Assembly (NCBI RefSeq): GCF_041146795.1
Contig: NC_135177.1
Coordinates: 23,038,560 to 23,102,559, forward strand
Reading direction: 5' to 3'
Source: Maylandia zebra
Lineage: Eukaryota > Chordata > Actinopteri > Cichliformes > Cichlidae
DNA length: 64,000 nt
Part shown: in pieces, positions 12,201 to 22,838 of the stretch
Numbering within the stretch: the first letter of the stretch is position 1
How the letters are laid out: the number at the start of each line of letters is the position of its first letter
Notes under the pieces: generated by a model
What the model was told of the DNA's origin: nothing
The model's input: only the letters and a program-made list of their open reading frames with translations
The model's database searches: none
Position numbers and translations under genes: made by a program

Positions 12201-15200
12201 AACCTACTCTGTAGATACCTTGAATGTAAACATATGTCTCTCCTGTTCACAGACACATGTTACGTGCTTTCTTTTGCCATAATTATGCTGAACACGAGCC
12301 TCCACAATCCTAACGTGAGAGACAAACCTGGAGTGGACCGCTTCATCTCGATGAACCGAGGGATCAATGAGGGGGGAGACCTACCAGAGGAGCTGCTCAG
12401 AGTACGATCAACCCAGCACTGCTTTTCTTTGTAGATGCAGACAGATGTTTATTCTCTGTTCTTATGTTTCTCTTATTTGTTTCTTCAGAATCTCTATGAA
12501 AGCATTAAGAACGAGCCCTTCAAGATCCCGGAAGATGACGGCAATGACCTGACACACACCTTCTTCAACCCTGACAGAGAGGGCTGGCTTCTTAAGCTCG
12601 GTACGGTGTTTATGCTGTGATGGGGAGCACTGCTCTTCATCACTGTCTCTGTGTGTATGTGTGCTTTTAAAATGTCAGGAGAAGGGTCATTATAGTTAAC
12701 CTAAAACTAGATGTAAATAAAATAAAAAATAAAACTGAGAAGAAGAAAAATGAAAACTATTTTGTGAACTTGCAAAAAAGACTAAATTAAATGAAAATAT
12801 AGAGGAAATATCCTGAGTTATAGTATTTGCTAATTTTCCTGATGAGACTTTGATGGGCATGTTTATTAGATGTCTACAAGACTGTAAGTTAACTGCTTTT
12901 AAAAAGTTCTATTTTATTGTAATACCTGTACTTATGTTCCTAAATCTTACCTCTGGCATACAATATCCATCCTATAATACTTAAAAAGACTAAAACTAAC
13001 ACTGAAACTAATAAAGACTAAACTGGAAACTCAACAGAATTAAAAACAAAAACTAAACAAAATAAAATGAAAACTAATTACAAAAGAATAAACTACAGTG
13101 ACTCTGGTCAGGAGTGTTATTAATACTGTACGCTACTGTACTCTCTGCTAAGGCTTTGTGCTGTGATAAACTTTTCTCTTTGCCTCCAATAATCAGTTCA
13201 GTGTTGTGGCATAAAAAAAAATTGCCATAGCATGATGGTGAAAAAGAAGACTCACTTTCTTGTGTTATGGCAGCCTTAAAATCTGATTGTTTTCTTTTGC
13301 ATGGCGGGGCTTGTCATCTGTGTGTCACTAATATGATCTCCTTTTCTTCCTCCTCCTCTGTCTCTGTTTTGTCTTCTGTCTTCCTCCAAATCCTCCCTTT
13401 CCTTTTTTTCCCCTCTCCTTCTTCACTGCGATTTCCATCCTCTACTGCCGCTGCTTGTTTTCTCAGGAGGTATGTACTGACAGAGTTATTCAAAAAGTTG
13501 TAGACATCGATTAGCCACGTAGATTTCTGTAGATTGTAGAAGTAATACACACAGAGCTAGTTTTCCTCTCTTGCCATTCATCATCATCATCAATGTTTTT
13601 GTGTTTCAGGGGGAAGGGTGAAAACCTGGAAACGTCGATGGTTCATTCTCACAGATAACTGCCTTTATTACTTTGAATATACCACAGTAAGTCTCTCTGT
13701 CTTCATTCAGCGTCTCAGTGGAGGTAAACTCTGCAAACACGTCTGGGTTTCCGGTGTTTATTATAGTCTGGGTAGTATTGACCGGTCATGCTGGAACCAT
13801 AGATAATATAAAAGATGGATCTATCCTCCATGACTTCACTCAGTGGTTTTTAAATTCTGATTCAGTCTCCAGCTGGACTTTTTTGACCTTACCATCTTGG
13901 TCTGTTTGGATATAACTGTTCAATGGCTAACGAGCGATTACCCAGCAATCCTCGGAAAAATCCTCCTGCCTTTGGGTGTTTTCACCTTTACTGTTTAGTC
14001 CATTAAAATTGTTCACTGCTTTACTGTGTCTGAACCAAAACAGCTGCACCCTTTAGAGGAGCTAATCTTTGTCCAGTTCTAAACAAGCTCATGATTTGTG
14101 CTCGATCTGATCCAACTGTGAGGTGTATGCAAGCTTGAGCTAAACATATTCCTCTAGCCAGGTATGCTTTGCATTCTGGGCATTACAGACGTGCAGAGTA
14201 AATGAAACTGTGACAACTAGAACTCAACACCTACTACTTACAGTGGGGCAAAAAAGTATTTAGTCAGCCACCGATTGTGCAAGTTCCCCCACCTAAAATG
14301 ATGACAGAGGTCAGTAATTTGCACCAGAGGTACACTTCAACTGTGAGAGACAGAATGTGGAAAAAAAAATCCATGAATCCACATGGTAGGATTTGTAAAG
14401 AATTTATTCGTAAATCAGGGTGGAAAATAAGTATTTGGTCAATAACAAAAATACAACTCAATACTTTGTAACATAACCTTTGTTGGCAATAACAGAGGTC
14501 AAACGTTTACTATAGGTCTTTACCAGGTTTGCACACACAGTAGCTGGTATTTTGGCCCATTCCTCCATGCAGATCTTCTCGAGAGCAGTGATGTTTTGGG
14601 GCTGTCGCCGAGCAACACGGACTTTCATCTCCCGCCACAGATTTTCTATGGGGTTGAGGTCTGGAGACTGGCTAGGCCACTCCAGGACTTTCAAATGCTT
14701 CTTACGGAGCCACTCCTTTGTTGCCCGGGCGGTGTGTTTTGGATCATTGTCATGTTGGAAGACCCAGCCTGGTTTCATCTTCAAAGTTCTCACTGATGGA
14801 AGGAGGTTTCGGCTCAAAATCTCACGATACATGGCCCCATTCATTCTGTCCTTAACACGGATCAGTCGTCCTGTCCCCTTGGCAGAAAAACAGCCCCATA
14901 GCATGATGTTTCCACCCCCATGCTTCACAGTAGGTATGGTGTTCTTGGGATGCAACTCAGTATTCTTCTTCCTCCAAACATGACGAGTTGAGTTTATACC
15001 AAAAAGTTCTACTTTGGTTTCATCTGACCACATGACATTCTCCCAATCCTCTGCTGTATCATCCATGTGCTCTCTGGCAAACTTCAGACGGGCCTGGACA
15101 TGCACTGGCTTCAGCAGCGGAACACGTCTGGCACTGCGGGATTTGATTCCCTGCCGTTGTAGTGTGTTACTGATGGTGACCTTTGTTACTTTGGTCCCAG

Positions 15201-18027
15201 CTCTCTGCAGGTCATTCACCAGGTCCCCCCGTGTGGTTCTGGGATCTTTGCTCACCGTTCTCATGATCATTTTGACCCCACGGGATGAGATCTTGCGTGG
15301 AGCCCCAGATCGTGGGAGATTATCAGTGGTCTTGTATGTCTTCCATTTTCTGATGATTGCTCCCACAGTTGATTTTTTTACACCAAGCTGCTTGCCTATT
15401 GTAGATTCACTCTTCCCAGTCTGGTGCAGGTCTACAATACTTTTCCTGGTGTCCTTCGAAAGCTCTTTGGTCTTGGCCATGGCGGAGTTTGGAGTCTGAC
15501 TGTTTGAGGCTGTGGACAGGTGTCTTTTATACAGATGATGAGTTCAAACAGGTGCCATTCATACAGGTAACGAGTTGGGGACAGAAAAGCTTCTTACAGA
15601 AGACGTTACAGGTCTGTGAGAGCCAGAGATTTTCCTTGTTTGAGGTGACCAAATACTTATTTTCCACCCTGATTTACGAATAAATTCTTTAAAAATCCTA
15701 CCATGTGGATTCATGGATTTTTTTTTCACATTCTGTCTCTCACAGTTGAAGTGTACCTCTGGTGCAAATTACTGACCTCTGTCATCATTTTAAGTGGGGG
15801 AACTTGCACAATCGGTGGCTGACTAAATACTTTTTTGCCCCACTGTATGTTTACTTTTGTTGCTCCTACTCCAGTTACATTTGGTTTGTAGTGACACGTT
15901 TTGATTTGTTTTCTGTTTGAGGCTACGTCCACATCGTTTTCTCTCCATTTTGGCCTCCCGTCCACACTGAGACGGCGTTTTTGCTGATGGAAAACACAAC
16001 ATTTTGAAAACACTGTCGAAAACGCATACGTTTCAAAACGATGCTTTCGCGTTGCAGTTTGGACAGCGAAAACGGAGACTTTCTAAAATGATAATACATG
16101 TTAGTCATATGATGCAGTCATGTGACCAATTAAACAGAGATAGCGGAGGGCATTCTACAGCAATTGTTTTGTTTGCTCTCAATTTTGACAGCCCTATTAA
16201 AGATTAATATCAGTCTGTACATGCTCCAGATAGCTTTTCTTCAAATTCTTTAACTCTCACTCGCTTTTGCAACTTTGTACTTTTGTGTTACTCGCAGCAA
16301 CAACTCCACCTCATTGTTAGTCCATTTAAAAAGCTCTGTGCTTTTCTTCGAATGTTTCAAAGAGCCGGAAGGTAAATAAGCGGCTGACAGAAATAAGGCA
16401 GGTCGAATCTTCTTGCGTTTCACGCATGCGCAGTACTGGAACATAAGCGTTTTCAGGCGTTTCAATGTGGATGCGCAACTCTGTGAAAACCACTGAAAAC
16501 GCTAGCATGGACGCAGAGCGTTTTCAGACAAAAACACAGTTTTCAAATCTATCCGAGCTAGTGTGGACGTAGCCGGAGATGAAAGCAAACCCCTGGTAGA
16601 TTAAAGTCAGAGGTTACAAATCAGCTGATCAGTTGAGAGTAAACAAACTAAAAGTGTGAAAACATCCTTAGAATGAACAAAATTTACAAAATGTACTTGA
16701 GGTTTTATTCATTATGACCCTAAATAAGTGACTAAGCCCATAAAGTCACTTGGAAGGTTTTTGGTGAAGTCACAGAGCAATGAAGTTCTTTCCTAAGGTT
16801 TCTCATCATATGTCATGCACACATTGCTCATGTGCTGTCTCTGATATTAGACATGACAGTGGCTGGCAGTGATTCCCGGAGGTTGCTGGGTTTCGCTGGG
16901 TGAAATCCGTTGCGTTACTTGAACTCTTGCAATCAATTTTCCAGTGACTGCAATCGACTTCCAACAACCGATCGGAAAACAGTCAATTTTTTTCCTCACG
17001 ACCGGTGAGGGCCATGGATCCTTTTCTAGGCCTGTGTGATTGTTTAAAATAAAATGAGAGGTAGATGTAACCGGTTGTCTTGACTTGGATTTCCATTCGC
17101 TACCCCAGAAACTCAAATAATAATAATCACTGTGAGAAGCTAACTTCTCAGACTAATGGCTTCGAGATTGCAGTGAATGTGACACACTTGTTTTAGTGAG
17201 GCAAAAAGGATTTTGTGATCAGTTGATTTTTGAAAACTGCAAAACTTAAAATGTATTTGTGAGTGAAGGAAGAGCGTGTTGCTTTGCTTGAAGCTTGCTG
17301 AGCCACAAAGTTAAAAAGTAGTACAGAAATAAAGATGTACGAAGGCTACTCTAAGAAAAAAAAGACACGAGTCATTTTAAAGTTTTTTTTTGTCATATTG
17401 ATTCAAATCATCATAAAACACAAAATAATACCCACAAATATTTATTAACTCATGTTTTTTTATTTACAGGATAAAGAGCCACGAGGTATCATTCCCTTGG
17501 AAAACCTTAGCATTCGAGAAGTAGAAGACCCAAGGAAACCTGTAAGTGGCTGTTTTTGCTAAACAGTGTGATGAGCAGTATTTTGCTTGAAACTTTCAAA
17601 ACATTTTTATCTCCTTTTTTTTTTCTAACAGAACTGCTTTGAGCTGTACATCCCCAACAACCGTGGTCAGCTGATTAAGGCGTGTAAGACGGAGGCTGAT
17701 GGGCGAGTAGTGGAAGGAAACCACATGGTGTACCGCATCTCTGCTCCCACACCTGAGGAGAAGGACGAGTGGATCCACAGCATCAAGTATGTAAATGAAA
17801 AATGTCAAAGAAAACACGGTTAGTGATGGAACAGCAGGAAATTCTGACCAAAAACTTCATATTCTCCTGTTTGGGAGAATTTATTTCCTTTTTAGTACTT
17901 TCTGTTGGGTAAAAGTTAAAGTATTTTTCATCTCCTCAGATCTGCCGTTAGTGTGGATCCCTTCTACGAGATGCTTGCTGCCAGGAAGAAACGTATATCA
18001 CTTAAGAAGAAAGAGGAGCAGCCATAG
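3289..18027 (+). CDS. cyth2: Cytohesin-2 (ARNO-like), ARF guanine-nucleotide exchange factor
   Basis: Cytohesins load GTP onto ARF GTPases at the plasma membrane and endosomes. Coding exons are 3289-3307, 7383-7533, 8642-8708, 8794-8912, 8995-9075, 9303-9415, 12253-12401, 12489-12600, optional 13467-13469, 13610-13686, 17470-17541, 17632-17786 and 17940-18027. All junctions are GT-AG and phases agree, giving 400 aa (401 with the microexon), the normal family length. Domains are an N-terminal coiled coil (about residues 10-60, [18 protein letters not shown]), a Sec7 domain (about 70-255) with the glutamic finger in [18 protein letters not shown], a PH domain (about 260-378) with [20 protein letters not shown], and a basic tail [29 protein letters not shown] and the tail favour CYTH2 over CYTH1/3/4. 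Two further in-frame ATGs (3265, 3241) could extend the N-terminus by 8 or 16 residues. Introns carry many transposons, but no exon is disturbed. Confidence 0.95.
4138..5255 (+). mobile_element. Decayed Tc1-like transposon in cyth2 intron 1
   Basis: The left end reads CAGTGTTGTGAAAAAGTCAC after a TA and the right end reads GCTTTTTACACAGTAC, a degenerate inverted pair. A 150-codon open stretch at 4601-5053 on the same strand still resembles the C-terminal half of a Tc1 transposase: [11 protein letters not shown], a damaged HYNDPEHAV in place of the QHDNDPKHT motif, and SVMDWP in place of the usual DWPPQSPDLN region. The element is too mutated to be functional. A 24-bp unit containing TATTCTTCCAGTATAGGAAG is repeated in tandem at about 4445-4500. 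Confidence 0.75.
5256..7382. other. Remainder of cyth2 intron 1, nothing recognised
   Basis: AT-rich intronic DNA. A 64-codon open frame at 5776-5970 has no recognisable domain and no codon signature, and I treat it as chance. The last 30 bases are a good polypyrimidine tract before the acceptor at 7382. Confidence 0.5.
7770..8040 (+). mobile_element. LINE-type 3' tail repeat in cyth2 intron 2
   Basis: Contains CTGTCTCCCTCCTCTCACCC, CCTGTTAAAAGGGAGTTTTC and AAGTGCTTGCTCACAGGGG. This block is very common at the 3' ends of 5'-truncated LINE copies in fish genomes. No reverse transcriptase coding sequence remains. The exact LINE clade was not determined. Confidence 0.55.
9795..10832. mobile_element. 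Non-autonomous hAT-type element, 1,038 bp, exact 8-bp target duplication
   Basis: The ends are TAGGGATGGGTATCG and CCGGTACCCATCCCTA, an imperfect inverted repeat. They are flanked by identical 8-bp copies of TATAAGAC at 9787-9794 and 10833-10840. Subterminal CGGTGCCGGTGC-type repeats occur at both ends. The interior has short open frames but no hAT transposase, so it depends on a transposase in trans. It lies in cyth2 intron 6. Confidence 0.88.
11031..12058. mobile_element. Non-autonomous hAT-type element, 1,028 bp, exact 8-bp target duplication
   Basis: The inverted termini are TAGGGCTGCCACAAACGATT and AATCGTGGCAGCCCTA. Direct repeats CTGGTCGC flank it at 11023-11030 and 12059-12066. Subterminal GTCGACTAGTC palindromes are repeated at both ends. 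The GC-richer core (about 11510-11640) codes for nothing recognised. It sits only 198 bp after the previous hAT element in the same intron. Confidence 0.88.
12690..13095. repeat. AT-rich interspersed repeat in cyth2 intron 8
   Basis: The block opens with TATAGTTAACCTAAAACTAG and closes with many AAACTAA/AAAACTAA units, the look of a widespread fish non-autonomous repeat with degenerate, self-complementary ends. No target duplication was found. The class is unassigned. Confidence 0.35.
13467..13469 (+). other. cyth2: 3-nt microexon (GAG) of cyth2: diglycine/triglycine switch
   Basis: Between exons 12489-12600 and 13610-13686 the sequence TCTCAG|GAG|GTATGT gives an acceptor, three bases and a strong donor. 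Skipping gives LKLGGRVKTW. Inclusion gives LKLGGGRVKTW, because the phase-1 junction turns the insertion into one extra glycine. A roughly 130-nt pyrimidine-rich tract with TGC triplets just before the acceptor fits known microexon architecture. In mammalian cytohesins this switch in the first PH-domain loop sets selectivity for PI(3,4,5)P3 (two Gly) against weaker, broader phosphoinositide binding (three Gly). Confidence 0.85.
13795..14010 (+). repeat. Interspersed repeat fragment (unclassified)
   Basis: ATAATATAAAAGATGGATCT followed by CATGACTTCACTCAGTGG and CCATCTTGGTCTGTTTGG resembles a common fish repeat containing KAAGATGGA...TGACGTCACC. A shorter related piece, CAATATAAAAGATGGAAGTA, occurs at about 59094. 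Class unknown. Confidence 0.35.
14241..15845 (-). mobile_element. Full-length Tc1/mariner transposon, 1,605 bp
   Basis: The element lies between TA dinucleotides at 14239-14240 and 15846-15847, the canonical Tc1 target duplication. Terminal inverted repeats run 14241-14441 and 15646-15845 (201 and 200 bp). Aligned by eye they differ at only three positions. Both outer ends begin CAGTGGGGCAAAAAAGTA. It encloses one uninterrupted transposase on the minus strand and lies in the cyth2 intron after exon 13610-13686, antisense to the gene. Near-identical repeats plus an open transposase point to a recent insertion. Confidence 0.96.
14458..15480 (-). CDS. Tc1-type DDE transposase, 340 aa, apparently intact
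   Basis: Cuts and pastes the surrounding element into TA sites. The N-terminal part has two helix-turn-helix segments of paired-like type (about residues 1-120: [20 protein letters not shown] and [14 protein letters not shown] with a GRPR-like hinge). The DDE catalytic core shows [11 protein letters not shown] (first Asp), [13 protein letters not shown] (second Asp) and [15 protein letters not shown] (Glu, about 34 residues after the second Asp, i.e. DD34E). The length is the usual 340 aa, beginning [10 protein letters not shown] and ending ANKGYVTKY. No stop or frameshift is visible. Whether it is expressed or active cannot be judged from sequence. Confidence 0.95.
   Translation of the reverse strand: MAKTKELSKDTRKSIVDLHQTGKSESTIGKQLGVKKSTVGAIIRKWKTYKTTDNLPRSGAPRKISSRGVKMIMRTVSKDPRTTRGDLVNDLQRAGTKVTKVTISNTLQRQGIKSRSARRVPLLKPVHVQARLKFAREHMDDTAEDWENVMWSDETKVELFGINSTRHVWRKKNTELHPKNTIPTVKHGGGNIMLWGCFSAKGTGRLIRVKDRMNGAMYREILSRNLLPSVRTLKMKPGWVFQHDNDPKHTARATKEWLRKKHLKVLEWPSQSPDLNPIENLWREMKVRVARRQPQNITALEKICMEEWAKIPATVCANLVKTYSKRLTSVIANKGYVTKY
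15921..16574. mobile_element. Short inverted-repeat element (MITE-like), 654 bp
   Basis: The ends are GGCTACGTCCACA and its complement TGTGGACGTAGCC. The interior is full of GAAAACG/CGTTTTC words in both orientations near the ends and codes for nothing. No clear target duplication was found, so the superfamily is left open. It starts 75 bp after the Tc1 element. Confidence 0.7.
16575..17469. other. Remainder of cyth2 intron, nothing recognised
   Basis: No gene, RNA or complete repeat was recognised. The 3' end supplies the TATTTACAG acceptor of exon 17470-17541. Confidence 0.4.
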
Positions 18028-19406
18028 ATCACGCCCTTCGCTCTCTCCCTGTCTTCCTCAGCTCCTTCATCCCTGCTCCTTACAACTCGTTCATAAGTTT
18101 TGATAACCCCTCCTTCCTTATCCCTAATAGCCGTCTCTTCCTTTTCTGAGGACTCTTCCTTGCTGCCCTATCTGCCAGACTTTTGAAAAGCCACATTCAG
18201 AGTGAGAAACTCACCCTGTGTGGCTGCCTCTTATCTTGGTTCTTACACTACTGCTGTTACACACTACAGGCGTGTGTTAGACCATATTCACACCAGTGCT
18301 GATCATCTCTAAAACAACTTTTTTGGCCTTTAAGCCACACTCATTATACTTGGTAATGAGGGACCTGGAAAAGCTAAGATTAGCTAAGTCTGCACCTCAC
18401 AGGAACTAAAAGGTTCCTTTATGCTGCTGGTTGTCTGCGTTACTAAACATCTGCGAACATTTGGGACGTTTGATGTTTTCATTGGAACTACTCACACAAA
18501 GTCTTGGAATCCGGCACTTTTCTCGTGTGAATTTGAGCTTTAGGGTTTAAATTCAGTAAGTAACAAATAATGACTCATTGCTTTGTGACTGGCTTGAACT
18601 TTCAGACAGTAAGGCCGAATTTAGACTTCTGCAGGGAATCTAGGTAGAGCCTACGGCATAACCCACGTAAGCAGCTGACATTGTTAGCGGCATTTACGCT
18701 TCCGTAACATGTGGCTGTGTCCCAGTGTTTTATATGCTGCTGGGTCCCCACTCTTTGCTGCCATCAGTCTTTTTGTTTTTATTAGGGGTAAACATATTTG
18801 TCCTTGTAGCTTTTCCACTTCAATGTACATTCCCTCATGCCCATGTCGATAGTTTCAGTAATTTCTTATTACTGCATCGACCCAATGTGTAGTTACATTT
18901 GTAGGGAGGTCCACGTCAGGTTACGCTGTAGGGTTACACATGGGTTTGCAGTAAGGGCGTAGTTACAGCGCAGATTTCCCACTGAAGCATAAGTCCCCAG
19001 TATCACCACCAGTATCATTAAGCAAAGATCTTTTTGGGGGAGGGGGGTATAATAATGCTCGCGCGACTTGATTTAGGCCTTCTCTCTCTGCTGATCTTGT
19101 CCATTTTTGTGAGTCTTGCAGTTGCATTTCATCACATAGACCCCCTACAAATAGCAGCGAGTTGTTCAGCATAAACACTCTAGGCTGACTTGAGCCCCTG
19201 CCTATGCCTGTTGGAAATTTTTCTTTTTTGGCACATGTAGTGGATTTTTGGGAGGTGATATGAAGACGCAGGTGTGGATCCAAAACCAATGAAACAAACA
19301 TCTGTCAGAGATTCGTCTGCATTAGTGTGAATGTGGTCTTTTTCAGGTTAGAAGTCCTCTGAACCTAAACGAGACATTGCCTTTCTTGATTGTGCATACC
19401 CTACAC

Positions 19407-19633
19407 CAGGTGTGGGCAACGCCAGGCTGCGAGGGCCGGTGTCCCTGCAGGTTTTAGATGTGTCCTTGAACCAACACAGCTGATTTAAATGGCTAAATTA
19501 GCTCCTCAACATGTCCTGAAGTTCTCCAGAGGCCTGGTAACGAACTAATCATGTGATTCAGGTGTGTTGACCCATAGTGAGATCTAAAACCTGCAGGACA
19601 CCGGCCCTCAAGGCCTGGAATTGCCCACCCCTG
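19407..19633. mobile_element. hAT-type MITE, 227 bp
   Basis: The ends CAGGTGTGGGCAA and TTGCCCACCCCTG form an inverted pair. Flanking octamers CCCTACAC (19399-19406) and CCCTAGAC (19634-19641) match at 7 of 8 positions. A second copy of the same family, split by another transposon, lies at 59151-60513 and shares TTTTAGATGTGTCCTTG and CACAGCTGATTTAAATGGC. Confidence 0.85.
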
Positions 19634-20850
19634 CCCTAGACAAAATGTGAATTCATGACACAAACACTAATACGTCTAACGTTGAGTTAGTGGAGTGAGG
19701 ATGGAAACGAGTGATTTCAGATGACTAACTTGTTCTCATTGCTTCCTGTAGTACTTGTAACAGTTTTACATTACTACTCGACCACATTTGGGTACTGTAG
19801 ACACGTCATTACTGTACATTAGCACAATATTTATATTTCCAGGTTACTGTTGATCATGAAGTACGGTCGAGTTGAGACGAACATAAGCAGACAGCTGCGC
19901 GGTTAAGCTCACTTAGACAATATATAAATGTTCTTTAGCATGTTTCTCTAACATGTTTGAGCAATAGCAGAGTAGAAAATCATAGTACCAGTTTGGAGGC
20001 TTGTTAACAAATCCTTTATACCACTGACACTGAGCAGTTAGCATCATGTTCTCGCAGATGTAACGTTAATAGCATGCCACACATCATTTTCAACACTACA
20101 AGACAAACATGTCTGACGTCAAACTGTTAGAGTCGGGTCTGTCCGCTATAGTGAGTTTTAAGGAATCACAAAGGCAGCTCATTACAATGTACACTTTTTG
20201 TAAATAGATGTTAGCATATTTGTTTACTATGCGCATAGAAATGATTTAATTTATTCTTTTGTTTTGTTTTTTTGTATGAGCTACTGTTTTACTGCATGTC
20301 GATAAACTGAGGCGTCGGTCGTAGGTCTGATGCGTCACTGATCATGCTAGTGCACTGGTTTGAGAAGTGTTAGTGTTTCCTGTTGACTTGGAGAAGATTT
20401 AAAATGGAAGATTGTTAATGCAAAAGTTTCTGACCCCATTCAGTTGTACCTTCTTTTGAGAGAATGAAGTTTTGTAGTCTGATTTAACTGTAACCACACA
20501 CTACATTATTTTATTTATTGCTGAGTAAATCAGACCCAGTAAAGCACAAGCAGAGATTCGGTCTTAGGCTTCGGTTGTTACACGATCGAGTCCAGATGAA
20601 GTGTGAAGGAGCCGTTTGCAAACCGAAGCTACCGAAGACTACAGCGATTTAAAATGAAGAGAAACGAGACGAGAAACACTTCGAAATATCACATAGAAAC
20701 ATTTATATATAAAGAATAAGACTTTTAGATTTGTTTCCCGTCGTCGATCTTAATCTAGTAGTTTAAAGAATTGGCGCTTTAGATGGCAGAGAATATGTTT
20801 GTTAACTGCACTTTATCGATGTTAGCATTTTGGAAAACAGTACTCTAAAG

Positions 20851-21241
20851 CAGGGGTGTCAAACTCCAGTCCTCCAGATGTTTTGAAACTTTTACATGTA
20901 TCCCTGTTGCAACACATCTGGAAAAAAATTAGTAGGTCATTAGCAAGACTATAACTTGACTGCATGCTGAGGTGGCAACCCCTAACCCTTCCTCAAGTAA
21001 ATTTAAATAAATGTTAAGTGTTTGGGGAAAATGTACTTCTAGAAGTACTTTTATTGTACCATGTTCATTCACTCATGAGCTGCTGTAACATGAATCACAA
21101 GGCTGAACTGCCACCTTAGCATGCAGTCAACTTCTATAGTCTTGCTAATGACCTACTAATTTTATTCAGGTATGTTGCAGCAGGGATGCATGCAAACGTT
21201 TCAGGACACCGGCCCTCGAGGACTGGAGTTTGACACCCCTG
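20851..21241. mobile_element. hAT-type MITE, 391 bp, exact 8-bp target duplication
   Basis: The termini CAGGGGTGTCAAACTCCAGT and ACTGGAGTTTGACACCCCTG are perfect complements over at least 20 bp. The direct repeat CTCTAAAG is found at 20843-20850 and 21242-21249. Non-coding, and long inner stretches around the inverted ends can pair with each other (for example AGTAGGTCATTAGCAAGACT). Confidence 0.92.
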
Positions 21242-21499
21242 CTCTAAAGGAGTGTCTGCACAGGAAGCAATTCAGAGATTATAGAAAGTGAACGACATTC
21301 AGCGATTTCAAGGGTGTTTAAAAACAAACAAACAACAGAAATAAAATAAATACAGGTGAAGCAAAGCAGATCCAGAGGAAAAACCTTTCTTTCCTGAACT
21401 GAACTGAAGCTGCCAGTGAGAGCGCAGGATACCGGTGATTGACATAGAGGGTTACTCAGGATTGGGGCCACATTTCCAGTGATGTGAATGCTGTACCGG

Positions 21500-21700
21500 T
21501 CTGCTGTGGAGAGAGGGCTGATTGTAAAGTGAAGGTGTCTCAGGATACGCTGGGGAGTTATCTCTTTACGCTAGCTGAGGAACGCCTCGGTGTTCTCCTC
21601 GATCAGCTGAAGGTGGTGACTGGGGAGAGGGAGGGATGTTTGGGTGTCTCTGCTACAACGTCTGAAACTTGGACCTGAGATAAATGATGGATTGATCGGT
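21500..21700 (+). mobile_element. RTE-type LINE 3'-end fragment
   Basis: GAACGCCTCGGTGTTCTCCT, GGTGACTGGGGAGAGGGAGG and a terminal GATGGATTGAT resemble the 3' end of the fish RTE LINE that ends in GATG repeats. A related copy is at 31300-31600. Only the tail is present. The open frame across it (containing AEERLGVLLDQLK) is not a host gene. Confidence 0.5.
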
Positions 21701-22424
21701 GGTTGGGTTACTCAGGCAACCAAATCCCAGATGTTCACTGGTCGGCTTCAAAGAGGTGCGACAAGCATATCGTTCCCTGTTTTTACTGCGAGGTTGAATG
21801 TTAGTCACCGCTATCCTGCAGCGTGGAAAGACTCATCTGGGATCCGCCCACTTTGCATCATCAGCGTGTTTGCTTATTTTTTATTTTTCCCTGGCCATAG
21901 TCGGGTGAAGTCGTTGAATGTCACTAACTTTCTGTGGTTTATGATCGTCACGTCGCTGCGAATCGCTTCCTGCGTAGACGCAGCTTAATAGGCTGAAGTG
22001 TGTCAATACATCACCTCATCAGTTCCAGCTGTAGCAGCAAATGTTGATCATGTTGCTTTAAGCTGAACGGGGTCTTCCCTTTTATGATTCACCCTCCAGG
22101 GTGTCACTTTATCTTTCATGTTTGTGCTTCTTGTTCATCACAGAGACTCTCTGTAGGCCTTCACTTTCTGGGTATTCTTGAAATGCAAAGTTGCCAAAAA
22201 ATAATATTTTCATTCATATTGCAAGAATGAACACTAAAGTGAACTGAATGAAGCTGGACCACTGTTTCTGATTCCTTTCACCCCGGAGCCGCCACCTTCA
22301 AAAAACGTGTTTATTTTGTATTTATTTATTTTTGTTTACTGTGAGGTGAAGATGGATAGATCATCTGTAAATGTAGCAAAAAGGAAAACCGTGATACATT
22401 GGTGCCAGTAAACTACTGTGTAAC

Positions 22425-22430
22425 AATAAA
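22425..22430 (+). terminator. cyth2: AATAAA polyadenylation signal, probable 3' end of cyth2
   Basis: A canonical hexamer in TAACAATAAAAGG is followed by GT-rich sequence (GCGGTTGTTGTGC) at about 22447. It is the last good plus-strand signal before the oppositely oriented pentraxin 3' UTR. Confidence 0.55.
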
Positions 22431-22832
22431 AGGTAAATGGAGATGAGCGGTTGTTGTGCTTTTTGTTTTTCTGAGATATTGATTGAGATTTAAATTTGTT
22501 TTAAAAGATATCTGCGCTAAATTTCATTTGAATTTTATTCATTTTTCTCTGATTTAACCTGGAAAAAGGACTACGGAACAATTTAATCTGAAATGATGAC
22601 ACACAACAAAGTAGCAAAACAAAAACATACATTTATACAAATATAAAATCATCACTGTTATTGCAAGTCAAACAGCGATAACGTGAGGTCTGCCAGACTT
22701 AGTGTTTCACATATCTTGGAAAAATGACAGTGATGGAGCGTGAACACTGATCAGGGCTATGCAAACTGCTGAAGTACCATTTGTAGTCGCTGCATTAACA
22801 AATGAAAAATGAGACACTTAAACTGTCACACT

Positions 22833-22838
22833 TTTATT
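22833..22838 (-). terminator. AATAAA signal on minus strand, probable 3' end of the pentraxin gene
   Basis: The plus strand reads TTTATT within CACTTTTATTTAAAC, i.e. AATAAA on the minus strand. It lies about 840 bp past the pentraxin stop codon. With the cyth2 signal at 22425 it leaves only about 400 bp between the two convergent transcripts. Confidence 0.45.

Larger units (their letters stand above)
18028..22445 (+). other. cyth2: Long 3' UTR of cyth2 (inferred)
   Basis: After the TAG stop there is no recognisable gene up to an AATAAA at 22425-22430. A pentraxin 3' UTR on the opposite strand begins soon after. A roughly 4.4-kb UTR would be carrying two hAT MITEs (19407-19633, 20851-21241) and a LINE tail fragment. 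Earlier polyadenylation cannot be excluded. Confidence 0.5.

Noticed and set aside
14552-15499. Plus-strand open frames of 143 and 161 aa within the Tc1 element
   Set aside because: They are shadows of the intact transposase on the minus strand.
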